NCBI RefSeq assembly: GCF_044761665.1
Contig: NZ_JBIWCW010000005.1
Location: forward strand, 1-64,000
Direction of reading: 5' to 3'
Length of the DNA stretch: 64,000 bases
From: Peribacillus sp044761665
GTDB lineage: Bacteria > Bacillota > Bacilli > Bacillales > DSM-1321
The notes beneath the pieces are model-generated. The model was not told the origin of the DNA. It saw nothing but the letters and a program-made list of their open reading frames with translations, and did no database searches. The position numbers and the translations under genes were made by a program. Each line of letters opens with the position of its first letter. The stretch's first letter is position 1. Positions 17,701 to 25,709 of this stretch are shown here, piece after piece.

Positions 17701-19179
17701 GCCGATATCATCACGCTTTCGGGCTTTGATGGTGGAACAGGTGCAGCACGGATTCATGCCCTTGAACATGTCGGTCTTCCTGTCGAAATTGGCGTGAAAG
17801 CCGCCCATAACGCGCTGCTTGAGTCAGGCATCCGGCAAAACATCGAAATTTGGGCAGACGGCGGGTTAAAAAGTTCGATGGATATCCTGAAGATGATGTT
17901 GCTTGGGGCCAACCGTGTCGGTTTCGGTACCCTATCCATGATAGCCGTTGGCTGTACAACTTGCCGCGGGTGCCACCTGGATACATGTCACGTCGGGATT
18001 GCCACCCAAATCGAATCGGAAGCACAAGCTAAGGAACATGGATTACGTCGCTTCGTTCCTCGAAAATTTGATATGGCGGTTCAAGGTTTGACGAATATGT
18101 TCACGGCATTCGGCCAGGAACTAAAAAGCCTGACCGGATCACTTGGTGTGAAGAACCTTCAAGACATCGTCGGCCGCTCCGATTTGCTTGAGCAAGTGAA
18201 AGGCCAGCAATCCCTGGATTTAACCTATTTATTAAAGAATCTTGATATTACCCCATTCTCCAATAGGGAAAAAGAAGCTTATTTGAATGAAAGTTCCTTG
18301 CAGGTGGCAGTTGGAGCGGAATATCTGGATTCACATGTTGAAGAATTGCAGCAATCCCGCAGCTATAGCGGCATCACTTCAGAGCAACGGGTCCTTGGAA
18401 GCCGGGTTTCGTGTCATCGCGTTCGGAACAGGTTGGACGGCTCGTATAAAAAGTTGCCCCCTGTTCATCTTTCCTATCAGGATGGTTCCATACCGGGTAA
18501 TGGCCTTGGTGCCTATAACACCGAGGGAATCACCATTAGCGTAAATGGCGGTGCCCAGGATGGAATCGGCAAAACATCGATTGGTGGAAATATCGCGATT
18601 TTCAAATCGCCGGGGAAAGATGGCAAGCTTTACAATGGCTCTGTCGGTAAAGGCTTCGGCTATGGAGCCCAGCATGGTCTCCTTATTGCCCAAGGTGATG
18701 CAGATGCAAGGGCTGGCATCCGGCTTTCGGGAGCCGACATGATTATCGGGGGCCTAGTGAAAAAGCCGATCCCGGAACAAGAAAACGGGAACATTGCCGT
18801 AACCTCGAATATCAAGGGATTTGCGTTTGAATACATGACAAACGGCCGCGGATTGGTTCTAGGTGATCCGGGTCCATGGATTTGTGCAGGCATGACCGGC
18901 GGTGTCGTCTATTTAAGGATTCAACCGGAAGTTGGCTTAACGAAAGATGTCATCCAAAGAAGAATTGCAAAAGGCGCAAAAATTTCGATTGAAGCCCTTT
19001 CCAAGAAAGGAGTTCAAGACATAAACGAGCTCCTTGGCAAATATGTGTCCCTTTTAAATGAACAAGGACAAAAGGAAGAAGCAGCCTCTCTTGGGGCCTT
19101 GCTCCATAATCCGGGCAATCACTTCCTACAAGTTGTTCCTGTTAAAGAGCAAGCGGATCCATCTGTATCTACAGAATGA
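14707..19179 (+). CDS. glutamate synthase large-chain protein (GltA type)
   Basis: 1490-residue protein with the full glutamate synthase large-subunit layout: class II glutamine amidotransferase with the nucleophile Cys21 in HDACGIVAC after a 20-residue propeptide, central domain, FMN-binding synthase domain (FDGGTGAARIHALEH), a cysteine cluster CTTCRGCHLDTCHVG for a [3Fe-4S] centre, and a C-terminal GXGXG beta-helix. It would convert glutamine plus 2-oxoglutarate to two glutamates. No gltB small subunit or gltC regulator is nearby, so the electron donor is open; it may be a divergent paralogue of the main gltA. Confidence 0.88.
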   Translation: MTQQWTPATFKEFYREEHDACGIVACIEKKKIPTNENIFACIDALVKMNHRCGFINGEGDGAGIHIDIPRALWKKKLETENIDSRIVDEDDFIVGHLFLSRKTDARELKAEVKEKLQKHGLSLVFDTDKAYRSEALGPIAIQENPVFWQIACSSTTKNQQELSNVLFELTSDIEHSDFIHVASLSQHHAIYKVMGAGDTLPAYYHDLADPLAASTMTLGHNRFSTNTLSSFFRVQPFSVLGHNGEINTIAKLRDEAKMVGVPIAKDGSDSQDLNKTIETFICRHGYSLFEAIDLVFPPIINEIKEYPEHLQNLYTYLREAWGHFAQGPAGIISRFGDEAVFSVDSLGLRPLWNIETSSSYMFTSEPGIIPSSEYTGDPRPMGPGEKVGLKWNGDRIELYNYKDFQGKVYERFNDRFVLSNDLVRLQPPVFEKVVTMTQPQAIHNGQYKAFGWEREHVQLVEQMAEKGAEPIRSLGHDAPLAALNPQRTNLADFIKESVAVVTNPAIDRDRETEHFSTRTIIGRRPALFEAKKAGQVTELLTPLLIEGLTGYECSSILSQPSYDQFIQYNREHKLAHFISSTFTEKESIPEALKRITDEAVKSVDAGKTLLVLDDALAHQGGNLWLDPHLVTSAVDQALVNSGKRRDCSILLRSASLRSLHDIIVAYGLGANLISPYFMFLSLSSEDLKGVMNLYNSLTKGLEKVISTIGIHELRGYGRLFSSIGLHEEIASYLNVANFFGSNQLDYDFEKIKEDSIQRAVDYDNDKERMGKTFHLFPRIWKSIGEVASTGNYDAYREKITEQEESNPTTIRHLTSLKKSDAPVPSEDVSLTIGDQELPFVIASMSFGSQNEIAFRAYAEAAERLGMISMNGEGGEIKDMLGKYPKSRGQQIASGRFGVNAELLNSSNLLEIKIGQGAKPGEGGHLPGSKVTAKIAEARNATIGSDLISPSNNHDIYSIEDLAQMIHELKTANDKAKVAVKVPVVPNIGTIAVGVAKAGADIITLSGFDGGTGAARIHALEHVGLPVEIGVKAAHNALLESGIRQNIEIWADGGLKSSMDILKMMLLGANRVGFGTLSMIAVGCTTCRGCHLDTCHVGIATQIESEAQAKEHGLRRFVPRKFDMAVQGLTNMFTAFGQELKSLTGSLGVKNLQDIVGRSDLLEQVKGQQSLDLTYLLKNLDITPFSNREKEAYLNESSLQVAVGAEYLDSHVEELQQSRSYSGITSEQRVLGSRVSCHRVRNRLDGSYKKLPPVHLSYQDGSIPGNGLGAYNTEGITISVNGGAQDGIGKTSIGGNIAIFKSPGKDGKLYNGSVGKGFGYGAQHGLLIAQGDADARAGIRLSGADMIIGGLVKKPIPEQENGNIAVTSNIKGFAFEYMTNGRGLVLGDPGPWICAGMTGGVVYLRIQPEVGLTKDVIQRRIAKGAKISIEALSKKGVQDINELLGKYVSLLNEQGQKEEAASLGALLHNPGNHFLQVVPVKEQADPSVSTE

Positions 19180-19183
19180 TGAT

Positions 19184-19221
19184 AAAAGCTAATGTCCCCT
19201 ATACAGGACATTAGCTTTTTC
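19184..19221 (+). terminator. terminator after glutamate synthase gene
   Basis: Stem AAAAGCTAATGTCC / GGACATTAGCTTTT with a short loop, followed by CC after the T-run. It lies directly after the stop codon. Confidence 0.9.
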
Positions 19222-19471
19222 CATCTTCCATCACAGCCAATTCCTTATGAAAAATGCAATTTTCTACATTGTCATAAAATCTTCATTTTTTCCTATATGT
19301 AAAAAGCTTATAATTACTTTTACGGCTTTGCTCATTACTTTTTGTTTACAACATTAAAATTTAGTGTAAAGTACTAACATATAAGTTAGAATACTACTTT
19401 AAGAATACCCTGTATAAGAGAGGTCTTCTTATCAGGAACAATTACATCACTAAGAAAGGATTTACCTATAT

Positions 19472-20563
19472 ATGAAGTTTGGTGCCCGCATTCTCAAAAC
19501 AGGAATAGCGATTGTTTTAGCGCTTTATATTTCGGAATTGCTTAATCTTCCTGCTCCTGTCCTTTCTGGGATTGCTGCGATTTTTGCCATACAGCCAACC
19601 ATCTACCGTTCCTATCAGACGGTTCTGGAACAAATTCAAGGAAATATCATCGGTGCCTTAGTCGCCATTTCCTTCGTTTTATTATTCGGTAATGATATCT
19701 TCATTATCGGTTTGGCAGTAATGGTTGTCATTACCATAAACTTGAAATTAAAAATGGATAAGACGATCGTACTTTCTATCGTGACGGTCATAGCAATCAT
19801 GGAAAGCCAACAAGGAGAATTTTTAAACTTTGCCTTTGTACGCCTTTCATCCGTTTTACTTGGAATCATTGCCTCATTTATTGTCAATCTTGTTTTTATC
19901 CCGCCGAAATATGAAGCGAAGCTATATACGCGCATAACAGATGTGACAGAGGATATTTTGAAATGGATTCGTATCAGTACTAGGCACGCTACAGAGCATA
20001 CCTTACTGAAAAAAGATATTAGCCGTCTAAAAGATGATTTGCTTGATTTGGAACATGTCTATTCCATGTACAAAGAAGAACGTGAATATTTCAAGAAGAA
20101 AAGCATTGCTAAATCGAGAAAGCTTGTCGTGTATCGGCAAATGATCATCACGACGAAAAAAGCATTCGAGACCTTGAGAAGGATTCATAAATTTGAAAAT
20201 GAAATCAACCATATGCCGGAAGATTTCCAGAAGACGATCCTGCATCATCTGGATTCACTCATCCGCAAGCATGAACAGCTGATCTTATTGCATATCGAAA
20301 AAATTAAATCCATCGAGGAAATTGATGATTGGGATCAAGGTTGCTTGAGTCGTAAAGACCTCCTTGCCCTCTTCTTCGAACAGCAGATCGAAGTCGATGA
20401 AATGCATGATGACCTTGGACACCTTTCCGCTCGCCTTGTACCATTGATTTCGTACATCATCGAGTATGACGAACAATTGGAGCACCTTGAAAAACTGATA
20501 GTCAGCTTCCAATCCTTCCATAAAGATGACAATGAAGTGTCAATCCAATATGAAGAAGATTAA
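19472..20563 (+). CDS. ygaE: aromatic acid exporter family protein YgaE
   Basis: 363-residue membrane protein of the ArAE (aromatic acid exporter) family. The N-terminal half has about six hydrophobic segments (residues 6-145) including the family segment IFAIQPTIYRSYQTVLEQIQ, and the C-terminal half is a long charged, helical cytoplasmic domain. By analogy it would export small aromatic or weak acids, but no substrate is shown. Position next to gsaB matches B. subtilis ygaE. Confidence 0.85.
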   Translation: MKFGARILKTGIAIVLALYISELLNLPAPVLSGIAAIFAIQPTIYRSYQTVLEQIQGNIIGALVAISFVLLFGNDIFIIGLAVMVVITINLKLKMDKTIVLSIVTVIAIMESQQGEFLNFAFVRLSSVLLGIIASFIVNLVFIPPKYEAKLYTRITDVTEDILKWIRISTRHATEHTLLKKDISRLKDDLLDLEHVYSMYKEEREYFKKKSIAKSRKLVVYRQMIITTKKAFETLRRIHKFENEINHMPEDFQKTILHHLDSLIRKHEQLILLHIEKIKSIEEIDDWDQGCLSRKDLLALFFEQQIEVDEMHDDLGHLSARLVPLISYIIEYDEQLEHLEKLIVSFQSFHKDDNEVSIQYEED

Positions 20564-20567
20564 TAAA

Positions 20568-20596
20568 GGGACGGTTTACTAGAACCGTCTCTTTTG
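20568..20596 (+). terminator. terminator after ygaE
   Basis: Stem GGGACGGTT / AACCGTCTC (one G-T pair) with loop TACTAG-type, followed by TTTTGTTTTG. Confidence 0.85.
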
Positions 20597-20714
20597 TTTT
20601 GTCGGTAGACTCCTGTCTATCAATCTCCTAGAATTCGTTTCATCTATGAAATCACTTCCTCTACTACATGTAAATAATCTAACTATAATGAAAATGCGCT
20701 ATACCATTGACAAT

Positions 20715-20850
20715 TATTCACAAACGAATTAAGCTAAAACAACTCAACACAATCATGTTTAAACTCAGCAATTGCTGAGAGACGGAATTTTAAAAGGATT
20801 TTCCTTTTTTCGTTCGTCACTTGCCATAGGCAGGTGGCGATTTTATTATT
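20715..20850 (+). promoter_or_regulatory. structured leader upstream of EamA transporter gene
   Basis: After a plausible promoter (TTGACA, 17 bp, TAAGCT; about 20715-20743) the leader holds three foldable elements: the palindrome CTCAGCAATTGCTGAG (20764-20779), a hairpin with AAAAGGA/TCCTTTT inside GACGGAA/TTCGTC (about 20780-20818), and a 10-bp stem GTCACTTGCC/GGCAGGTGGC with a 3-nt loop followed by a U-rich tract. The last resembles a terminator placed just before the ribosome binding site. The class is unknown to me. Confidence 0.5.
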
Positions 20851-20856
20851 TTAGGG

Positions 20857-21786
20857 GTGAAAAACATGCAACTTTTGAAGTATTCAATCATGGTTTTAAT
20901 CGGTTCCATCTCCTACGGGACGCTTTCCACAATGATGAAATTTGGATTCAAGGATGGTCACTCTTCCGGAGATCTAGTCGGCAGCCAATATTTGATTGGG
21001 TGGATGATTGTCGCCGTTTTGTTCCTATTTTCGTTTAAGTATAAAATATCGTGGAAAAATGCCGGCTTGCTTGCCATTACAGGTATGATGTCCGCTTTTG
21101 TCGGAAAAGCCTACGCTGTGGCCGTTGCGGAACTTCCAGCTTCGATAGCCGTCGTATTTTTATTTCAGTTCACCTGGATCGGCGTCCTCATCGAAAGTAT
21201 CATAAACAAAAGGCGCCCAGACAGAAGTAAGGTCCTCGCCATTTGCCTGCTCTTCATCGGTACATTATTTGCAGGTGCGATCTTTGGCCAGCCTCTCTCT
21301 GCCCTTAGTTTGACCGGGGTATTATTCGGTCTTCTGTCGGCCTTGCTTTTTGCTCTTTATATGCTTTGCAACTCTAAGTTCGCAGTTCAAGAGCCTTCGA
21401 TGAAACGCTTGTTTTTCATTGCGACAGGGGCCATGCTGACTGCGGTATTCACAACCAACCCAGTTACGTTGGCTACTAACCTTATTGAAACCAACCTTTG
21501 GCAGTTTGGTCTTTTGCTTGGCACGCTTGGTGTTGTGATTCCTTTCTTTTTCTTTGCCGTCAGTATGCCGAAAGTCGGTGTCGGTCTTGGGACGATCCTT
21601 TGTGCGGCAGAATTGCCTTCTGCGATGGTCGTTTCAGTCATTTTCCTCGGTGAAGGCGTCACACCGCTTCAATGGTTCGGGATGTTCTTGATCATCGTCG
21701 GGATTGCCTTACCGGAGTATTTAAAGTATGTGTTGAAAAAGACTCATACCAAGAAAAGGCCTTTGCACGAAAAAAGAGCCTCTTAA
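20857..21786 (+). CDS. EamA/DMT-family transporter
   Basis: 309-residue drug/metabolite-type transporter with ten predicted helices in two five-helix halves, the EamA arrangement, and a short basic C-terminal tail (KKTHTKKRPLHEKR). The second repeat carries the usual GEGVTPLQWFGMFLIIVGI near the end. ATG with AGGGGTG upstream. The substrate is unknown. A structured leader suggests ligand- or factor-dependent attenuation. A terminator follows the stop. Confidence 0.88.
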   Translation: MKNMQLLKYSIMVLIGSISYGTLSTMMKFGFKDGHSSGDLVGSQYLIGWMIVAVLFLFSFKYKISWKNAGLLAITGMMSAFVGKAYAVAVAELPASIAVVFLFQFTWIGVLIESIINKRRPDRSKVLAICLLFIGTLFAGAIFGQPLSALSLTGVLFGLLSALLFALYMLCNSKFAVQEPSMKRLFFIATGAMLTAVFTTNPVTLATNLIETNLWQFGLLLGTLGVVIPFFFFAVSMPKVGVGLGTILCAAELPSAMVVSVIFLGEGVTPLQWFGMFLIIVGIALPEYLKYVLKKTHTKKRPLHEKRAS

Positions 21787-21789
21787 ATA

Positions 21790-21836
21790 AAAGGATGGTT
21801 GGACCGAATATGATTTGCTCCATCCATCCTTTTTTC
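21790..21836 (+). terminator. terminator after EamA gene
   Basis: Stem AAAGGATGG / CCATCCTTT with a loop of about 23 nt that adds further TGGA/TCCA pairing, followed by TTTTTCATG. Confidence 0.85.
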
Positions 21837-21841
21837 ATGTT

Positions 21842-22081
21842 CTAGTATACGTACTTGATTGATAAAAAAAGGCCTGATATTTTGACATTCTTTCTCATAT
21901 TGATTCCGTAAGCACTAAAAAAGAATGCGGCAGCCAATTTGGAGGAGTTTTGAAAATAAGGTTGGGTTGAAAAATGTGTACTGCTAAACACAATGGAAAT
22001 AAGCAAAGATACAATGATGAGGATTTTAAACCACAAGGGCTCTTTCAGAAAATGCCTAATCATGAATTTGATTTGCTCCAT
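21842..22081 (-). CDS. small single-pass membrane protein
   Basis: 79-residue protein starting MEQIKFMIRHFLKEPLW, with one clear hydrophobic helix (about residues 18-35) and a second weaker segment near residues 48-57. The open frame extends to 22186 but GGGAG lies 11 nt before the ATG at 22081. I do not recognise the family. It is downstream of the ygaD transporter gene on the same strand, separated by that gene's terminator. Confidence 0.55.
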   Translation of the reverse strand: MEQIKFMIRHFLKEPLWFKILIIVSLLISIVFSSTHFSTQPYFQNSSKLAAAFFFSAYGINMRKNVKISGLFLSIKYVY

Positions 22082-22172
22082 GATTTGTATAGCTCCCTTC
22101 GATAACCTGTTAACACTATGTTTTTGGCCTTTTTTCAAAAGTATCCTCAGTAGAGTTATTCTTTCTGTATAA

Positions 22173-22212
22173 GAAAAAAAGATCATCCCGCAAAAGCGAA
22201 ATGATCTCTTTT
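22173..22212 (-). terminator. terminator after ygaD
   Basis: On the minus strand AGATCATTTCGC / GCGGGATGATCT with a TTTT loop, followed by TTTTTTTC. Confidence 0.85.
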
Positions 22213-22221
22213 CTAATTTTC

Positions 22222-23967
22222 TCAGTTATCCAATTGCTGGACCTGAAAGAGTTTATAATAATTGCCTTGTTTATGCATGAGTTCTTCATGTGATCCGATT
22301 TCGGTAATTTCCCCATTGTCGATATGCACAATTCGATCGGCATGCGTGATGGTGGAAAGACGGTGCGCCACGATGACCGTGGTTCGGTCTTTCGCCAATA
22401 TATCAAGGGCTTCTTGAATATAGTGTTCACTTTCCAGGTCAAGGGCGGATGTTGCTTCATCCAAGACAAGGATTGGCGGGTTTTTCAAGAATACCCTGGC
22501 AATGGCCACCCGTTGCTTTTGGCCGCCTGATAGTTTCACGCCACGCTCGCCGACTTTCGTTTCGTAGCCTTCTTTCAATCCCATTATGAAGTCATGGGCA
22601 TTGGCCGCTTTAGCGGCTGCATACACTTCTTCGTCCGTGGCATCGGGTTTCCCCATCAAGATATTGGCTTTGACTGATTCACTGAATAAGATGTTGTCTT
22701 GCAACACCATCCCGATTTTATCCCGTAAGCTTCTGACTTGATAGTTTCGGATATCCGTTCCATCCAGTAAAACGGCCCCATCCGTTACATCATAAAAGCG
22801 GGAGATCAGACTGACGATGGAAGATTTTCCACCACCGCTCATTCCGACGAGGGCAATCGTTTCACCCGGCAACACATCGAGATTGATATGTTTTAAAACA
22901 GGCGACTCCTTCTCGTCATAAGCAAACGATACATCCTTGAACGTGATACGTCCGTCCACTTTCTTCAGTTCTTTTGAATCCGGTGCATCGTCAATATCAT
23001 ATTTCTCATCCACGAACTCAAATACTCGGTCCATGGAAGCCAAGGTTTGGGTCATCGTCGTCGAAGAGTTCACGACGCGGCGCAATGGGTTGTATAGCCT
23101 GTCTATGAAGCCGACGAAGGCAACCATCGTCCCTAGTGTCAGCTGCCCCTGTATGACTTGATAGCCGGCAAAGCCAATCACTAGTAACGGTGCAATATCC
23201 GTAATCGTATTCACGACGGCAAACGATTTGGCATTCCAGCTTGTATGCTTGAGTGCCTTATCCAGGAAGTTTTTATTTTGCTTTGCAAACAGCTCCTGCT
23301 CACGGTCTTCTATCGCAAAGCTTTTAATGACGGACATGCCAGAGACACGCTCATGAAGATGGCTCTGCACATCGGCCAGCGCTTGTGACCGTACTCTCGT
23401 ATAAACCCTAAGCTTGCCGAAGAAATGCTTAATTGAAAACGCATAAAAAGGCAGCATGAGAATAGAGACGATCGTCAGCTTCACATCCATCGTAAACATG
23501 ATCACAATGACAATCGCGATGGTCGCAATATCTAGCCATAGGTTCATCAACCCAGTGATCACGAAATTCTTCGTTTGCTCCACATCGGTGATCATCCTAG
23601 AGATGACCTCGCCCACCCTTGTATTGGAATAATATTTAAAGCTCAATTTTTGTACATGAGTGAATAAATCATTACGAATATCATATAAGATTTTTGTTCC
23701 GGTCCACTGGGCAAAATATTGCCGGTAGTATTCAATCGGAGGTCTAATCGCCACGAAAATGAATACCATGATGCCCATCACCCATAAAAGGTGTTCATTC
23801 TTCTCTGCAGTAGTCAGATTGCCATTGATGATGTCATCCACAACATATTTACTTAACAAAGGAATCAACAATGGAATCCCAAACTTTAACAGGCCAATGA
23901 AGACCGTCCCGATAATCTGCCATTTATATGGCTTAACGAATTGCATATATCTCTTAATGCTGCCCAC
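22222..23967 (-). CDS. ygaD: ABC exporter, fused permease-ATPase (YgaD)
   Basis: 581-residue half-transporter of the MsbA/lipid-and-drug exporter type. Six transmembrane helices occupy the first 310 residues; the nucleotide-binding domain has Walker A VGMSGGGKSS, signature LSGGQKQRVAIARVF and Walker B ILVLDEATSALD, then the H-loop IVAHRLST. It should function as a homodimer. GTG start with GGAGGATCCCC spacing. Position between ygaE and ygaC matches B. subtilis ygaD. Substrate unknown. Confidence 0.93.
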   Translation of the reverse strand: MGSIKRYMQFVKPYKWQIIGTVFIGLLKFGIPLLIPLLSKYVVDDIINGNLTTAEKNEHLLWVMGIMVFIFVAIRPPIEYYRQYFAQWTGTKILYDIRNDLFTHVQKLSFKYYSNTRVGEVISRMITDVEQTKNFVITGLMNLWLDIATIAIVIVIMFTMDVKLTIVSILMLPFYAFSIKHFFGKLRVYTRVRSQALADVQSHLHERVSGMSVIKSFAIEDREQELFAKQNKNFLDKALKHTSWNAKSFAVVNTITDIAPLLVIGFAGYQVIQGQLTLGTMVAFVGFIDRLYNPLRRVVNSSTTMTQTLASMDRVFEFVDEKYDIDDAPDSKELKKVDGRITFKDVSFAYDEKESPVLKHINLDVLPGETIALVGMSGGGKSSIVSLISRFYDVTDGAVLLDGTDIRNYQVRSLRDKIGMVLQDNILFSESVKANILMGKPDATDEEVYAAAKAANAHDFIMGLKEGYETKVGERGVKLSGGQKQRVAIARVFLKNPPILVLDEATSALDLESEHYIQEALDILAKDRTTVIVAHRLSTITHADRIVHIDNGEITEIGSHEELMHKQGNYYKLFQVQQLDN

Positions 23968-24045
23968 GGGGATCCTCCATTTTCCTCAAGTTTCTCTTTT
24001 ACTATACCCTACCCATACCAGTAAACTCTCCATGCCCTCTACAAA

Positions 24046-24076
24046 AGAAAAAGCCTGCATTGTTAGCAGCAGGCCA
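24046..24076 (-). terminator. terminator after ygaC
   Basis: On the minus strand GCCTGC / GCAGGC with a 10-nt loop followed by TTTTTCTTTT. Confidence 0.8.
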
Positions 24077-24082
24077 TCTCAC

Positions 24083-24613
24083 TTATCGATACGTTAAATA
24101 ACGTTCATACCAACTATCAATGAATTCCGCTGAGAATGGTCCTTTTCTCTGGCGTATCATATAAATCAAATAGTCTACATTTTGCTTTAAAATCTTATCG
24201 ATAGCTTCAGGATAATTCATCTCTTTTGAATGTCTCTCATATTCATCCTCATCCAGCAAATTAAACGTCATATCTGGGAATACTTTGATGTCCAAGTCAT
24301 AATCAATGTATTTCAATGCTTCCGGATCGTATGTGAACGGAGAACTGATATTACAGTAGTAATACACCCCGTCCTCTCTCAACATGCCAATTACATTAAA
24401 CCAATACTTCGAATGAAAGTAGCAAATCGCCGGTTCCCTTGTTATCCATGTCCTACCATCCGATTCCGTCACGATCGTCCGGTCATTGGCAGCTATCACC
24501 AAGTTTTGAGTTCCTTTCAATACTGTGGTTTCTTCCCAGATACGATGGATATGTCCATTATGTTTATAGCTTTGGATTTGGATTTTTCCTCCTTCGGCAG
24601 GAACAATCCCCAT
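24083..24613 (-). CDS. ygaC: DUF402 family protein YgaC
   Basis: 176-residue DUF402 protein. The family contains characterised nucleoside tri- and diphosphate phosphatases (Ntdp) from related Gram-positives. The core segments YYCNISSPFTYDPEALKYIDYDLDIKVFPD and LDEDEYERH carry the clustered Tyr and Asp residues used for metal and phosphate binding. Start ATG preceded by GGGAGAG. Synteny with ygaB and ygaD supports the name; the phosphatase role is inferred from the family. Confidence 0.85.
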   Translation of the reverse strand: MGIVPAEGGKIQIQSYKHNGHIHRIWEETTVLKGTQNLVIAANDRTIVTESDGRTWITREPAICYFHSKYWFNVIGMLREDGVYYYCNISSPFTYDPEALKYIDYDLDIKVFPDMTFNLLDEDEYERHSKEMNYPEAIDKILKQNVDYLIYMIRQRKGPFSAEFIDSWYERYLTYR

Positions 24614-24844
24614 TTATCTCTCCCTACTTTCTATAGACACCTTATCAACGTTCTGTGCCCTATTCCGTTACAACCGTGTGCATTTAAAATTATATACATT
24701 TTTCCATTTACCCTATATTCCTATATTATAGCGATTTATTCGTAAATTTAAAACAAAAGTGGCTAATCTCCAGTAAAAATGTGTAAAAAGATCAAAAAAA
24801 ACGACCTTTTTCTTCATTCTTACGTGAAAATTAGCCAAATGATT

Positions 24845-25099
24845 TTATTGCACAGCGGCCTGTTCCTGCTGATAATAGCGAATGACATCCTCTGTCTGCC
24901 GCTCGAACGTTTCATGAATCTTCGTTAATTCTTTTTTTCTATCTTGAATTTCCTCTTGAATGGACTTTGCCTTAACTTCTTCCTGATTCGCAAGGAATTG
25001 TTTCTCTATATCTTGGCATCTTTCGATTTCGGATTGGACATATAAAAGTTGTTCCATCGTTTTCAACTGAGCGTTAATAAGCCGGTTAAATTCTTCCAT
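24845..25099 (-). CDS. ygaB: YgaB family coiled-coil protein
   Basis: 84-residue, strongly helical protein with heptad-like spacing over most of its length (LINAQLKTMEQLLYVQSEIERCQ ... EEIQDRKKELTKIHETFERQ) and no hydrophobic membrane segment. Function unknown. Its position between ygaC and sspE matches B. subtilis ygaB, which is the main ground for the name. Confidence 0.8.
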   Translation of the reverse strand: MEEFNRLINAQLKTMEQLLYVQSEIERCQDIEKQFLANQEEVKAKSIQEEIQDRKKELTKIHETFERQTEDVIRYYQQEQAAVQ

Positions 25100-25413
25100 A
25101 TTTGCACCATCCTAAATCTGTATTTTTCCCATAGTATGTATATTCTATTAGTATCCACTATTTCCTTTTACATTTAATTTAAAACTTACCACTTTAGATA
25201 AATATACAATCTTACCTTTTTTATATAATATCCTTTCACGTGGACTTGGAGAGTTTTTAGAAGGATCAGAGCATTATTCGGTTGAGGCTCGGCTTTCAAA
25301 GCATGATGGTCGCCTATCCTTATTAGAAATTGGAATGATCATCATGACAAATACCGATACGGGTGTACATCAATTGGAAGGGATAATTGGTGAAATATAT
25401 CGTTCTTTTACAT
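25100..25413. other. intergenic stretch with a possible gene fragment
   Basis: The stretch between ygaB and sspE holds no gene I can support. From about 25230 to 25430 on the plus strand one frame stays open (ISRGLGEFLEGSEH ... GVHQLEGIIGEIYR, ending KNKR) without a start codon and ribosome binding site at its beginning; it reads like the tail of a decayed gene, but I cannot name it. The sspE promoter should also be at its right side on the other strand. Confidence 0.3.
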
Positions 25414-25448
25414 CAAAAAATAAAAGACACCCTTCAAAGAAGGATGCC
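25414..25448 (-). terminator. terminator after sspE
   Basis: On the minus strand a 10-bp stem GGCATCCTTC / GAAGGGTGTC (two G-T pairs) with loop TTT, followed by TTTTATTTTTT. Confidence 0.8.
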
Positions 25449-25467
25449 TTATCGTGTTTGGAGTTAA

Positions 25468-25638
25468 TTACCCTTGGCTTTTTTTGCTTTGGGATTTTTG
25501 GTTTTGTTGTTTCACGTCTTGTACATTAGTTTCACTTGCAAACTCAGTACCGTATTGGCCTTGGCCTTGTTGAGATTGCGCGTTTTGTTTTTTAACTTGT
25601 TGGATGTCAGTACCTGATTGTGTTTTGTTCTTAGCCAT
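25468..25638 (-). CDS. sspE: gamma-type small acid-soluble spore protein
   Basis: 56-residue Gln/Asn/Ser/Lys-rich protein, the gamma-type SASP used as an amino-acid store in the spore core. Typical composition and motifs: AKNKTQSGTDIQQVKKQNAQ and YGTEFASETNVQDVKQQN. The true start is the ATG at 25638 with GGAGGTGAT; the longer frame upstream is not used. It has only one tandem copy of the repeat, so it is shorter than B. subtilis SspE (84 residues). Expected expression is in the forespore under sigma G. Confidence 0.92.
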   Translation of the reverse strand: MAKNKTQSGTDIQQVKKQNAQSQQGQGQYGTEFASETNVQDVKQQNQKSQSKKSQG

Positions 25639-25709
25639 TGATATCACCTCCACGATAATAAGATATCCATCATTACCGTGTGCTATCCGGCTAATTTTTA
25701 CCAATTTTT

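Noticed and set aside
20764..20780. TPP riboswitch suggested by GCTGAGA
   Set aside because: The other conserved TPP blocks are absent; GCTGAG is here part of a perfect palindrome.
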